From positions 131,929,094-131,993,093 of the forward strand of contig NW_024609857.1 of the NCBI RefSeq assembly GCF_016920785.2: a stretch of DNA of 64,000 nt, given 5' to 3'. The notes beneath the pieces were generated by a model that was given only the letters and a program-made list of their open reading frames with translations, made no database searches and was not told the origin of the DNA. The stretch's first letter is position 1; the number at the start of each line of letters is the position of its first letter. A program made the translations under genes and the position numbers. The DNA is from Ixodes scapularis. Taxonomy: Eukaryota > Arthropoda > Arachnida > Ixodida > Ixodidae. Below are positions 44,807-56,444 of this stretch, one piece after another.

Positions 44807-46649
44807 CAGAAAGTGTTGCCATTGAGCTAGCACTGCGCGAGACTGATGTCCGCACGTCTAAACGAGATATATCATTATTAGGCGGCGCATTGCAAAAGCG
44901 AGCGTGGCTCTGTGCGCGTCTTGCATTGTGATTGAGCACTGTCAAATCTTAGCGATAACAAAGAGCGAAACCACCGGGGCTCCGTGGCGCGGCTCCCGCA
45001 TCACACTTGGAGAATGAAAATGAAATCCCGGAACTTGTACTATTTTAGCGGGTTGGTACATTTTACACATTTAGAAAGTGGAGACACAAAAGGGACGTTA
45101 CAGACAGGGCAATCTCAACTTTAACAACATTTATTTTTGGCTTCAAGCTCAAAGTCCGCCCGCTCCGTGGGAGAACCGGAAGGGGAATCTTGGGGGAAGG
45201 AGAGGAAGCAACGACAGACTCCGAGAACATCAAGTGGACGCCGAAAGAGCTGCTTCGGATTCTAAGCACCCGATCGTCATTCACGGGAGAAAATGTCCCG
45301 GCTGCGCTTTTAATTTTGCCGGCACAACAGCCATGGGAGGCCACAGGGAGCGAGTCTGAAGAGAAATAATTGAGGCCTATCGGATGCCGACAAGCCCGCA
45401 AAACATAAGCACCCCTTCGATTTCGCTCTCAAGAAAGGAGATTATCTTTCTGAGGCCCACAATGGAAGCCGGACGCTGACATACTAGGCAAGGCGACAAG
45501 GTCACCGGCAGAAGTGGCCTTTCCTTCTATGCGTTGTTGATTCCCCTTCGATCTCGCCTTTTGCAAATCCCCCCCGCCTGCTTTTGTGTCTTCGTGTGGG
45601 TGTCAGCGAGCGCGACAGCCGCTTTGAGCAAATCAAAAGGGTGGAGCGAAACGCGTGACCCGGCGTGACCTCTCTACGTAGGACGCGTAGGACAAAACCG
45701 TTTGGACGGAAATTTGTCACGTGACTCTCTCTGTCACGCTGATGGGTTCTCTGGGGCTGTTGTTTTCGCCGTTTGCCTAGTTATAGAAATAGGCGGGCCA
45801 CGTAGGTCCGGTTTTCGAACTGCACTCTTCAGTGTTCTGTTGCTTTCATGCGTTGCAGACGCGGCCGTGCTTTTTCGTCGTAAACGGTCGGAATACGCCC
45901 ATGTCAATTTGTTGGACACGCTTCGACAAAAACTCGTCGTCGCCGACGACGAGACGTCAGTTGAATGTGCGCAACCTTCTTTCTCGAGTGTGTTTGTGGG
46001 GTGCCTGAGCTGCATTATGCATCTATCAAGGATTACATGATATCGCTCTTTTATTAGTAAGTACACTGCAAGCATGCTTCTGATAGTAGTCCTGCTTTCC
46101 TCTCAATCTCCGCGGTTTTTTGTGTGATGAGGTTTGCTTGGCATGAGGACAGTGTCAATTCTATTTTATAATTTGCTTGTTGTTTTACAGAGAAGTGTGA
46201 CCTTTGTAAATATGTCGCGAATACACTGTGTGTAATAATAGTGGTTTAATAAACTTCTGGGAGCGATCCAAAAATGTTTGTTTGTCCGAATATGTGATTG
46301 TTTATGCCACAAATGATATGCAACGCAACATACACATACTTGCACGACCTTCGGCCAATACGGAGCAGACGCATCGTAGAGTATTCGAACAGTATTGCGC
46401 GAACGCTAGGCCGGGGCAAAACAGCTGTACGGCAATACTTGCCGGATATCAAACGGTGGTGCAAAACTGGACATTTGAGCAATATTCGAACCGACTTTCG
46501 GCCGGCACTGGCACGATACTGCAAAGTATTGCCGTGCTGCTTGGGAACGGAGGTGATGACATGTTACCGTTATGTTTCCAACGCTTATTTAATTTAATTC
46601 TCTTCTGACACACGAAAAGAGCACTTCTTTGACACACCAGAGACATTCA
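44807..46649. other. Non-coding; carries ACATTTAGAAAGTGGAGACA motif
   Basis: At 45067 the word ACATTTAGAAAGTGGAGACA occurs, also found inverted twice at 48.48-48.56 kb. An open frame at 45702-46040 has no ATG start and no known domain. Nothing else is supported. Confidence 0.4.
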
Positions 46650-47700
46650 AAACTTGGGCAGGCCTCTAGCTTTCTTTGCCACTTTTGGCACTTCTTTGGC
46701 ACTTCAGTGGGTAGCCAGAGAAGAGCCAAATTTCGGCGCGCCCCGAATCGCCAAATTAAAATTTACTGCGGCAGTTATGGCTCAAGTCTGGCACTTACTT
46801 TGGCAGAACCGTGGCGCACCGGAGAAAAGCAAAACTTGGCATGTCCGAAATACCCAGATTAGGCGTTGCATTGGCAGTTATGGCTCAAGTCTGGCACTTA
46901 CTTTGGCACAACTGTGGCGGACCAGAGAAATGCCAAACTCGGCGTGGCCGAAATACCGAAATTAGGCGTTGCTCTGGTAGTTATTGCTCACTTATGGCAC
47001 TATTTCGGCACTCCTGTGGCGTACCAGAAAAACGCCAAACTTTGGCGTGTCCGAAATACCCAAATTAGGCGTTGCTCTGGCAGTTGTGGCTGAATTATGG
47101 CACCAACTTTGGCGCTCCTCTGGCGGACCAGAGAAACGCCAAACCTTGGCATGCCCCCAATTCCTAGATTAGGATTTACTATGGCAGTTATGGCTCAAGC
47201 ATGGCACCAACTTTGGCGCTCTTCTGGCGGACCAGAGCAACGCCAAACTTTGGCAATCCGAAATACACAAATTGGGCGTTTCTCTGGCAGTTATGGCTCA
47301 GGTATGGCAGTACTTTGGCATTCCTGTGGCGAACCAGGGAAAAGCCAAACTTTGGCACGTCCCAAATACCGAAATTAGGCGTTGCTTTGGCAGTTATGGC
47401 TGAAGTATGGCACCAACTTTGGCACTACTCTGGCGGACCAGAGAAACGCCAAACCTTGGCACGGCCCGAATTCCCAGATTAGGATTTACTATGGCAGTTA
47501 TGGCTCAAGTATGGCACCAACTTTGGCGCTCCTCTGGCGGACCAGACAAACGCCAAACCTTGGCATGCCCCGAATTCCCAGATTACGATTTACTATGGCA
47601 GTTATGGCTCAAGTATGGCACCAACATTGGCACTCCTCTGGCGTACTATAGAAGAGCCAAACTTTGGCATGCCCTAGGATCGCCCAACTAAGGCTATAGT
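46650..47700. repeat. 103-bp minisatellite, about 10 units
   Basis: GGCAGTTATGGCT-type words recur at 46771, 46874, 46977, 47080, 47184, 47287, 47390, 47494 and 47598, a period of 103-104 bp. Units include CCAGAGAAACGCCAAAC and ATTAGG(C/A)(G/T)TT. Units differ by many substitutions, so the array is old. Short open frames crossing it shift between copies, as expected for a period not divisible by three. Confidence 0.9.
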
Positions 47701-48467
47701 TAGGCACCGTAATTTGGCACTGATGAGTGCCATGGTGCAAAAACCTAACTGCGCCAAAGTTGGGCCCTTATGTTTGCCAGACCTTTGCCCAAGTTGGGCA
47801 TTCCTCTGGCGTGCTACCTGGGCATGCACTTGAATGTTCAATTCAAGAGTTTATAAAACGTGACTACCCCATGCTTGTCACATGCCAACAGGGTGGTAAC
47901 GCTCAATGGATTGAGCCCAGTGGATAGTTAGGTAAGCCTGTGGGGTAGTTACAGCCATCAAAACGCATGATGACTAGGGGGGTGCTCACTTTTTCTTGGA
48001 GTGTGGTGCTTCACGAGTTCGCCAACTTTGTCGCGTGCATTTTACCATGTCCAGATGCAGAAAATAACCACTGGGCTTGTGGGCAATCGTTCTGTGCAAA
48101 CAGGTGAAGCTGGTAGCAATGGTTAAAATGACTGGCGGCCCCTCACTTACGTACGTCACGTGCGAGTATACCGCAACGTTGTCTTCAACCCACTCTTTCA
48201 CTTTTTCTAGAGCCAAGCACGTGTGATCCGCGCTGTCACACAGGTCCTCACTGATGATAGCAAAGCTGTTTGTAGATTTTCTTGTAAATACACATGTAAA
48301 TATAATAACTTTTTTTTCCAGTGGTATGCTTGAACTTTGTCAGGAAGCACGATGTCCACTTTTCAGCGAAGTCAAATGAAAAACAATGCTCCCGCGTTGC
48401 ATGGACTGCTTTTCATTGTATATCGCTTTATCATGCGTTTGTCGGATATGGTATTGAAACATCCAAC
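47701..48467. other. No gene recognised
   Basis: A degenerate continuation of minisatellite words reaches about 47830. Nothing else is supported. Confidence 0.4.
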
Positions 48468-48479
48468 TTTCAACCGTTA

Positions 48480-48588
48480 AACATTTAGAAAGTGGAGACA
48501 CATAAGGAGGGATACGTACCTTATCGCCCCTGATGTGTCTCCACTTTCTAAATGTTTAAAAAACACCAACACGCTCAAATAGTACTAG
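48480..48588. mobile_element. 109-bp hairpin insertion with 12-bp direct repeats
   Basis: Perfect 24-bp inverted arms (48480-48503 and 48533-48556) share ACATTTAGAAAGTGGAGACA. The whole insertion is bracketed by identical TTTCAACCGTTA at 48468-48479 and 48589-48600, read as a 12-bp target duplication. A variable-length duplication of this size is more like target-primed insertion than a cut-and-paste transposon. Confidence 0.65.
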
Positions 48589-48626
48589 TTTCAACCGTTA
48601 CTTGAACGAATTTTAGAAAAGTCTCA

Positions 48627-48628
<2 letters not shown>

Positions 48629-48676
<48 letters not shown>
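48629..48676. repeat. (AT)n microsatellite
   Basis: About 24 AT units, uninterrupted. Confidence 0.95.
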
Positions 48677-48680
<4 letters not shown>

Positions 48681-49839
48681 TTTTTTACACAAGGTCGCCA
48701 GACTTCCATGTTGTAAGCACAATCTCTTCATCCTCTGGGATATGAAGTTCCTCGAGTGTAAGGGACTGGCCTTTTGGGCAGTGATCGCAGTCTCATTGAA
48801 GACACAGACTTGTTAGTGGGTCGCACAGAAATTCTGAATTCATTTCACCAGTGTTGAATGTTTAGCCTGTAACGTTCTCTACAGTGGCATTACAAAGGCA
48901 ATAATTGGCGCAGCCCACACAAACGCATACTTCGTGGTGACCCATCTAGGGCGCAAGGAATAAAATTTCGTTAGCCGAACGCCGGAATCAGGGAGCTTAT
49001 CTTTCTATACAAGAAAGGCCTCTCGGATTGAGTGTTTTAGCAAGCGCTTTGGAACAAACGTTTTCTCCCCGTCAAGACTGAGAGAGATCACATCCTTCTG
49101 GTTGGGACTTCGGCGCGAATATTGTAGCTCGTTCCCAGGGGTCACCTCGCACCTCGTGTAAGAATGCGACTCATACCACACGCCATGCTTTCCCTTACAT
49201 GGAGCGTAAACACTGTCGCCATGTTAACCTTTCCTAGGTTAATATAATGACAGTGTTTACGCTATATTGTATTTAGGCGGTGTTCAAGTATTGGGGGGTT
49301 CTGCTGTTTGCCGGTGTGCCTCTTTGCGCCTAATATTATCACCCGTGACGCCAGCGAGTGGGATAGCGACAGGCATGATTGCTCAGTAAACAAGGCATCG
49401 GCGGTCATAGTTTGCTGGCTGAAGCGAACCATCTCATCCTTGACAGCGAGCGAGGAAATTCGAAAAAAGATTGTATCGGCCGCTTTGCTAGAACTAGCGA
49501 CAAGAGTCGTCTGCTATACTTCCGTCAACTATTGCGCCATAATCATGATCTTCGGGAGGAAATGGTTGAATATATTCGAATTCCAAATATAAGTCTGGTA
49601 TATATATAAGAAAGATAGATGGAGATAGAGCGGAAGAGAGAGGAGCATAAAGTGTCGTAGGAAAATAAAGTAGACATAGGATCCCAATGGCCGATGGCTG
49701 CAGGATCTCTTTTCGGATCCCTAGTTCGTGATATGATAGCTCTTTGTACGCAGTAGTTTCTCCTCACTTTTACTGCGTGAACGATTGCTATATTTTTCCA
49801 TGGCCTCGTCTAAATGAAAATATACAAAAGTTGTGTGTT
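48677..49839. other. Non-coding stretch with one hairpin (49203-49263)
   Basis: No gene is supported. Purine-rich short frames at 49.3-49.6 kb lack domains. Confidence 0.4.
49203..49263. repeat. Two-stem hairpin
   Basis: AGCGTAAACACTGTC pairs perfectly with its inverse at the ends. An inner TTAACCT/AGGTTAA stem is separated by a small internal loop. Confidence 0.8.
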
Positions 49840-50640
49840 TGTTTCATGAAAGTGGTACTTGATTGTCACTTCTCGTATGGGCCACTGCTAAGTGTATTCT
49901 TTGAAAAAAGACCCTACTTTGGGGAGTTGCGTCTTCTTCTCAATAAAACAATGTAACATGTTTTCTATAGAAATGAATGCAGAAATGGAGTATGACAGGG
50001 TACCCAAATGTAAAAATAAATAAATAAAAAGCGGTGTTTTTTTTTCTTTTTTTTCATCGGAATTTTTTTGTTTGATTTTTTTTGTCTCAATATGTGCCTA
50101 AATATATCCCGACTATCCTATACCTTAAATGCTTTATATATATGTTTTAGAATAATAGCCATATATAAGAAGAATAGTCTCTAAAAAGTATATGATAATG
50201 ATTAAATTATTTCATGAGATACACGCATCCAAATTTTGCCATTTCTTGTTCAAGCAGGCATGTTTGGCAATTTTTGTAGAACGAATTATAATAGAAATAA
50301 TTATATTTTAAATATTTCACAGGCAAGCTATATCCATAGTTTGTTTCTAAATAGTTATAACATTCTCCTAATTTTATTGCTTGAGTTATTCACTTTCAAA
50401 TGTGCCCCATCCATCAGTGCGTATTAATGTAACTGTCCACCTCTTCACGCCTTACGGTTTTTCCTGTCCCCAATATTTTTTTTTCTGGTCAAAGCTAAGT
50501 TTTGATTCCTGTACAGCATACGCTAGACAAAATAATATAAAAGCATGAGTTGATTTAAAAATGTCGACCAGCCATCCTTTGGTCGATCTTCTCTGAAATT
50601 ACTCAACTGTTATTTGCGGAAAACACAATAGTAGTTTCAT
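49840..50640 (+). repeat. Dispersed repeat, inverted partner of 33561-34330
   Basis: It is colinear with the reverse complement of 33561-34330 over about 700 bp, with moderate divergence. It is AT-rich and non-coding. Confidence 0.75.
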
Positions 50641-51130
50641 GGCCGCGAAAAATTTACTAAGGTAATAAAATAGAATACTCCCGTTTTTCCTATAGCATGC
50701 ATTAGCTCGTGTCAAGCGATGACGGCCGGTGGTACCACTCGACCCCAGCAATACAGGCCTCTATCCGCGATCCAGCCTACATGGAGATCAGTGGTGCCAG
50801 TGCTATTAGACATAAATCGTTTTTTTGCACTCAATTTTCGCGATGACCACTTAAACAGCTCCACACTGCCAAATCGCGAGAAAAGATTGTCGCCTGCAGC
50901 GTATTCAGCTTCACTTCTCATGCGTTTTATAGAGAAGAAAAGTATCAAAGCCACGCGGGACAGGTTAGGTGAAAGTTTCAGTGGCTTCAGTTTCGTTTTC
51001 GAGTTCGTCGCCTTGGTGGCACGGGCATGTAAACTTTTTTCAGTCAATATTTTCAGTGAAATATGAGTCGCCTGATCATTTCTCGTGCCCTCTGACACAA
51101 AATGTGGCAGTAATTCCATCATTGCCCATA

Positions 51131-51613
51131 ATGACTAAAAAGTCGTCTGCTATCGTTGGAACGGCCATACAGACGCGTATGAAAATGGCATCGCCACCTG
51201 CTCCGCCCGCTTCGCCAACCCTTTCAAAATCTAGAAAATTAAAACCCCGCGTGTCCTCCATACAATTGGGCATTCTGATTGGCTTTATGGAGGGCCACAC
51301 ACAATTGGCAAGGGCATGCACCGAGCTCACCGCAGAGTTCACCAGAGATCGGCGAACTCTATTGTGGGCCGAGCCTGTGCGGCGCCTAAACAGCCTTGAG
51401 CCGGCGAAGAAGACTCGGGCGGAGTGGCAGCAGTTTTGGAGCGCGAAAGCTAGAGTACCAAAGGGCAAGGCAGGTATCCTGAGTGAGGACAGAAGGAGCA
51501 TGGGAGGAGGGCCACTCCGAGGTTTGCCTCTGACTCTAGAGGAGGAGCGAATTCTCGGAATCCTCGGTTTGGGCACAGTCCAAGGTTGCGGCGGGCCAGT
51601 GCTGGGACCTGAG
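51131..51613 (+). CDS. Zeste-like Myb/SANT DNA-binding protein, first coding exon
   Basis: The exon runs from ATG (51131) to a splice donor GAG|GTGAGA, 161 codons in phase 0; upstream in-frame codons exist but lack a good start. A proline-rich, basic N-terminus (residues 1-40) precedes a Myb/SANT-like domain of the regulatory-protein-zeste type (residues about 41-120: ILIGFMEGHTQLARACTELT, LLWAEPVRRLNSL, KKTRAEWQQFW). It then has MGGGPLRGLPLTLEEERIL, which follows this domain in the family. The role would be sequence-specific DNA binding in the nucleus. Such proteins are host factors or domesticated transposon proteins. The exon is intact. Confidence 0.65.
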
Positions 51614-51914
51614 GTGAGATCACACTATTTTTGCATTGACATGCCGACGTTTTTGGTGAACCGATTAGCAGTGAAGAAAACACCCCCAAACATGGCTGCC
51701 CTTGTGCACAGTGAAGCAAATACTTTCTCAAATGCCCTAGTATATCACCATCTTGCTGTCACGTAGAGGGTCACAGTAAATTTGTATGCTAATTCTAAGC
51801 CTGACTGCATATATCAAGAAATTGTCTGAAGATAGGGGGCTACGTGGGTCGACAGTTGGTGAGCGAATAGTTTGCACGTGCTAGTCACTAATAGAGTTGC
51901 CAAAATTATTTCAG

Positions 51915-52032
51915 CCACCGGCCAAAGATGCCCTTCAACCTCGATGGCATTCGGGCACCATCCCAGCCAAGTCGATGAGCCGGATGACGAGGCTGGAGGC
52001 AAGTGTTTCTTTTAATGAACCTGAGTTTGTTG
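51915..52032 (+). CDS. Zeste-like gene, probable second exon
   Basis: A pyrimidine-rich acceptor (TTATTTCAG) precedes CCACCGGCC, which continues in phase 0 from exon 1: PPAKDALQPRWHSGTIPAKS, then SRMTRLEA. The donor is either TTG|GTATGA (52033) or an earlier GC-type GAG|GCAAGT (51999). The intron would be about 300 bp. A further possible exon near 52099-52198 (ESQADLVTQVIRLAQAV) has no compatible phase that I can prove. Confidence 0.4.
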
Positions 52033-53031
52033 GTATGAATTATATATACAATCTGCGCATCTCTAAGGTTGTCTCATAGTTTAGTCTCCGCTATGACCCC
52101 ACCCTGTCCAGAGAGAAGTCCGGCGAGCTCTTCGTGGAGTCCCAGGCCGACCTCGTGACCCAGGTCATACGGCTCGCTCAAGCGGTTCACCATGCAGGTC
52201 GAAATTCTCACAAAGCAAATGCATTCAGTAAATCAGAAACGTGAAAGATGCACGCAGCGAGTTCATTCAAGAATCAAGAGCATGCACCATTGGACCCACA
52301 CCTTTATAAAGTGCAGAGGCAGTCCATAATATAGAAATTACACTTGTGAATTCATGGCCCGAAAGAAATGGAATCAGTGGACAACCATAAAAAGCACACA
52401 TTTAGTGACTACTTTCCACATTACACATCCAGTGCAATAGGTTGGTCATATTTGTGAGCAATTGCAAACCACGTTGTACACAAAATGCGTAAACCCGTGC
52501 GGTGGATATATCAAATTCATTTCCTTTCTATAAGATAGGTGACTCTAATCACTTATTTTATCGGGCAGATATCCTTCAACTTAGGCAAGCTTACTCTTTG
52601 GTTCCATTAACCTGGTCCTATGAGTACATGGTTTTGTCACAGGTAAATTAAATGTCAAGCTCCGATACATTATTGTTTATGATCCTACTACTGCAAAGCG
52701 GCAATCAACATAGTAGTGATACGCTGTGCAAAGTGGCAGTGGACAAGCAGGACATAGCTCCCAAATACATGTGCAACTGTTTAGCTGATAAGTTAGCCAT
52801 TCGCAATAGTTGCAAACAAAAGGGAAGCAAGAGTTTATACAGATTTCGCATTAGATGTGGTGGTGCTGCGTGTATTTTGCTAGAAATAAACATTTATACA
52901 TTTGTCTCACCCTGAGATATACACTAATGTGAGTGATACTTAGTGATACATGATGCATTGCTTCGTAAACATCTACTAAAAAAACAAGGTTGTTGCTTGA
53001 CCCATGTTGCGTGGCAAGGTGCTTGCTGCAG

Positions 53032-53400
53032 ACCCTGCAACCTTGGAAAAAGTACGAGCATGTAAATGCTGAGTACGTGGACGATGAGCATGTCGACGAT
53101 GAGTATCTCGACGCAGACAAAACCTTGCCACCAGTTGACGCAGCTGAACATTCGCCACCGATCGATGCAGTCCAGAGCCTACAACAAGTGGGAGACTTCA
53201 ACAATGACATTCCTCTCGACAACCTAGAGGAAGCAAATGGCAATGGTAGCCGGAACAATACAACACCCGCAATCGACCATCAACCTACCAGACGAAACTC
53301 AAGCTGCACTTACCGCCCTTCTGCCCCCAAACCACGTTATACCAACGGAACCGCCCGGCTTCGTTGTGGGCCCCAAACAACAAACAGTATCGCGCTATGA
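53032..53400 (+). CDS. Candidate internal exon, acidic linker (zeste-like gene?)
   Basis: After a GCTTGCTGCAG acceptor the frame reads acidic sequence (EYVDDEHVDDEYLDADK), then VDAAEHSPPIDAVQSL. Acidic stretches between the DNA-binding and C-terminal parts occur in zeste-like proteins. The end of the exon is not resolved; the open frame ends at 53400. Assignment to the same gene is inference. Confidence 0.3.
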   Translation, partial: TLQPWKKYEHVNAEYVDDEHVDDEYLDADKTLPPVDAAEHSPPIDAVQSLQQVGDFNNDIPLDNLEEANGNGSRNNTTPAIDHQPTRRNSSCTYRPSAPKPRYTNGTARLRCGPQTTNSIAL

Positions 53401-53707
53401 ATTATAACCACGGGACTCTGATTTGCCCGGTGCCCTGTGTATACGACTCGCGGGTGATAAAATAAATTCAGACGGCAATATATTTGATAGGGGGGATGGT
53501 GGAATTGTGCGCGTGAACTGAGAAGGATGAAGTTCGACGGTTGGAAAAAGAAAAGTCTTTGGGCCCGTTGCACATGTTACAAAGAGCACAATATTATGCA
53601 GTGAAGAAAAGCTGTCTATGAAGGAGGTAATAAAACCATCAAATATTGCACTCTGGCGAATGATTTATTAAAGTTAAGCAAAGTTTCTTTTTTGTTTCCT
53701 CAAACAG

Positions 53708-53812
53708 GCCAGAAACGAGCTGGTACGTGTGGGCACGCAGGCCAGGGGGCTCCTGTGTCTGATTGCCTTCCTGGCAATTCAACGCACAAAAAGTGACCAC
53801 GGACTTGATTAG
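53708..53812 (+). CDS. Candidate C-terminal exon (zeste-like gene?)
   Basis: An acceptor TTTCCTCAAACAG precedes ARNELVRVGTQARGLLCLIA, and the frame ends in a stop at 53810-53812. The helical, leucine-rich character fits a C-terminal dimerisation tail of this protein type. Joining phase is unproven. Confidence 0.3.
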   Translation, partial: ARNELVRVGTQARGLLCLIAFLAIQRTKSDHGLD

Positions 53813-55562
53813 GGACGCACCTGATTAATAGCGAGGTAGGTTCCCTTTCTCTTGACATTTCTTTTGGCTCTTATAGTAAACATTATAATTTCTGTTTACT
53901 TTTCAGGACGAGCACCTTTCGACCAGAACAAGAAGAGCTGGGTGTATTTATAAACGAACCTTTTAACATGATTAAACTTCTAATTTATGCTTCAACGTTT
54001 TCTGGCTTGTGGAAATTGGTACGTGCAAAACGTGTAGTTAGTTCATTGCTTTCGTCGATTGATTTCAACACAGGTGTTGTGCATGGGAAATTTCCTGTAA
54101 ATATTTTTGGCATCTTCCCCTGAACGACTTCCACACATAAAGCCGCGATTAAGAATAGTCCTGCAAATATAGCAGAATGACAAGCTAGGCCTGTAATGTT
54201 ATGCTGGAAATGTCCACCTACATCGCTTGTCAACTATTATCTTGATTGCTATCTAGAAAGTAAATATATCACTAAACAAAATTTTGAACCACTGTTGCTG
54301 GACACATTTGAAAAATATATAAAAAATTCGCAATACCAGGACTATTGAGCACTTTTATTTGCTTACCCAGCAAAGCAATTAATAGAAATAGATTCACAAC
54401 AAATTGCAGTGCCCAACAACCAGATAAATATCAGAGCAGAGAAATACGCAGCTTATGCAATGTCAACGTATGTGAACCTCCCTAACAGTAGATTAAAAGC
54501 AGCCCTGCCACAAATAATATGCGAGTAATTTTAAAAATGTACTGGAGATGCATCACCCTACGCAACTGCTGTGCCTGCTTTGGCTGAGCAGGATAGTGCA
54601 GTCATATTGATTTTGTCTACCATTAAATGGTTATACAAAGCATTTATATGGATGTAGCATATGAATGGAGTTCGAAAATCAAAGGATCCTGTCTCCTAGA
54701 GAGCTTCAACCAGTCTTCCAATATGACCTGGAGCACATGAGTTGTCAAACCAGCAGACCTAGTATAAAATGTATCTTCTTGCACATCAAGCATATTCAAA
54801 GTGGAAACAAATAGTGTGGGTAATGGCTACAGGGCAATAACTGCTACAATGCCTTTTAAAAGGGCCCCTTACAGGGGCCTATTATAAGGGGTGCTGTGTT
54901 CTAATTTAAAAACAATCCATAGCGTAATAGAAACCCTGACATAGCTGAAGAATTGAATGTTTATTGTGGCTGATGTACAGTTTATTGAAACATTTATACC
55001 TTCATCATAGTCCTTCACAACTTCAGCTCAAAGTGGAAAGTTCAATCATAAATTGACCACAAAATATCCAACTAAAATTGAATATTAACACTTGTGGGAA
55101 CAGTTCTCATCATGCGAGCTATAGGAGCAAATACTGATGCTTGGTCGAGGCATGAGACCATTATTTCGGATGCTGTAGCATAATAGGCCGTAATGATAAC
55201 CAAGTTGAATAATGCCTGTCTCAAAATTAGTACAGTAGACTCTCACTAATTCAAACTCCAGAAAACCACAAATTTTGATTGAATTGTCAAAAATTCATTT
55301 AAATATGATGCAAGATAAAATTATGGTTTGTAATAGGAATGGCTACACATAGAAAACAGTTAATTGATGATTTTCTCTACGTGGGCCTTCTGATCTTAGC
55401 CAGGTATGCCACACATGAAACATTTCTTAAATGTATGACGCAAATTCATTTATTCCTCAAAAATGTGGTTTATCATGGACGCTTTAGACAGCAAATGACA
55501 ACTGAATCAAAAAGAAGTTTGTTCATCAGGCCAAGAGGTTGTCTCATGTGGACTATTAAGCA
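53813..55562. other. Non-coding stretch
   Basis: About 1.7 kb. A short symmetrical GGGCCCCTTACAGGGGCC lies at about 54869. No gene recognised. Confidence 0.4.
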
Positions 55563-55728
55563 GGGGACACAGGAACGATGAGAACGGGCACCGCGCAGCA
55601 GTTTTCATAGCAACTTGCGCGGACGCTGTGACGTGGACCTATGCCATGCCACCATGTCGGAGCGTCTGTGCAAGTTGCTATGGAAATATATAAGTGGTGC
55701 CCGTTTTCATACCTAATGCGTGCCCCCT
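55563..55728. repeat. Inverted-repeat element, about 64-bp arms
   Basis: CATAGCAACTTGC and AACGGGCACC occur on both sides in inverse orientation with about 70% arm similarity, G-rich at the outer ends. No target duplication could be read. It is a MITE-like element of unknown class. Confidence 0.5.
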
Positions 55729-56165
55729 CCAGCACCATTGAGTGCGCTTGTCACCAAGTAGGGTGCACTGCGAACTAGCAACACCAACGGAAGTAAGCTT
55801 CGCAGCTGTTGCCTCTCTGCAGTGCGTCGGTACTCGAAAAGAAGCGCACTCAACGGGGCCTCGAGAACAGAAAGTATAAAATGCATGAAAATGCCGTGCA
55901 AGTGAAGGGGCTTATGCACATATTAAAAATATTGCGGGACAACCAAATTTTAAAACTTGTTTGAAGTAATAAGGAGTAAAAAATACCCGAGTCAGATATA
56001 TCGCAAGCGTAGTGTGTAAAAAAAAAAAAAAAAAAAAACTTGCAGATTTGGGTTGGTGTTACCATTTTTTTATTTGGCATACTACTTGTTTGTTTAGATG
56101 TAGAGGACATATTACGTGTTTATTCGTGCTTACCCTGTTGGAAAATCTCGATCATGGAAAGACGA
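55729..56165. other. No gene recognised; poly(A) at about 56018-56038
   Basis: No supported feature other than the A tract. Confidence 0.4.
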
Positions 56166-56444
56166 CGGAAAAGGCTCATACAAGCGTAACCGTAATATGG
56201 GACATCCTATACAAGCGAAAAGTCGGCTCCAGTATAGTGGATAAAGGCGGAATGATACAGGTGGGCGGAACCATACAAGCGTGTCGTATTATGAGACATC
56301 CTATACCAGCGTAGTGGATTACGGAACCATGTAGGCGGACGGAGCCATGCATGCATAACGTAATATGGGACATCCCATGACCGCGAAAAGGCGATACCAG
56401 CATAGTGGAGCCATATGGCTCTACCATGCTGGTATCGCCTTTTC
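56166..56444. repeat. Degenerate tandem repeat ending in a 60-bp palindrome
   Basis: CATCC(T/C)AT and CGTAATATGGGACATCC words recur near 56190, 56280 and 56360. The palindrome at 56385-56444 has 30-bp arms with 28 matches, centred on AGCCATATGGCT. Confidence 0.7.

Noticed and set aside
45702..46040. 112-codon frame with hydrophobic stretch
   Set aside because: It has no ATG at its start, no acceptor upstream that fits and no known domain.
46654..47691. Repeated 90-codon frames across the 103-bp array
   Set aside because: The period is not a multiple of three, so frames shift from unit to unit; they are by-products of the repeat.
37755..47700. CRISPR-like array
   Set aside because: The repeats are contiguous minisatellite units without unique spacers, in eukaryotic DNA.
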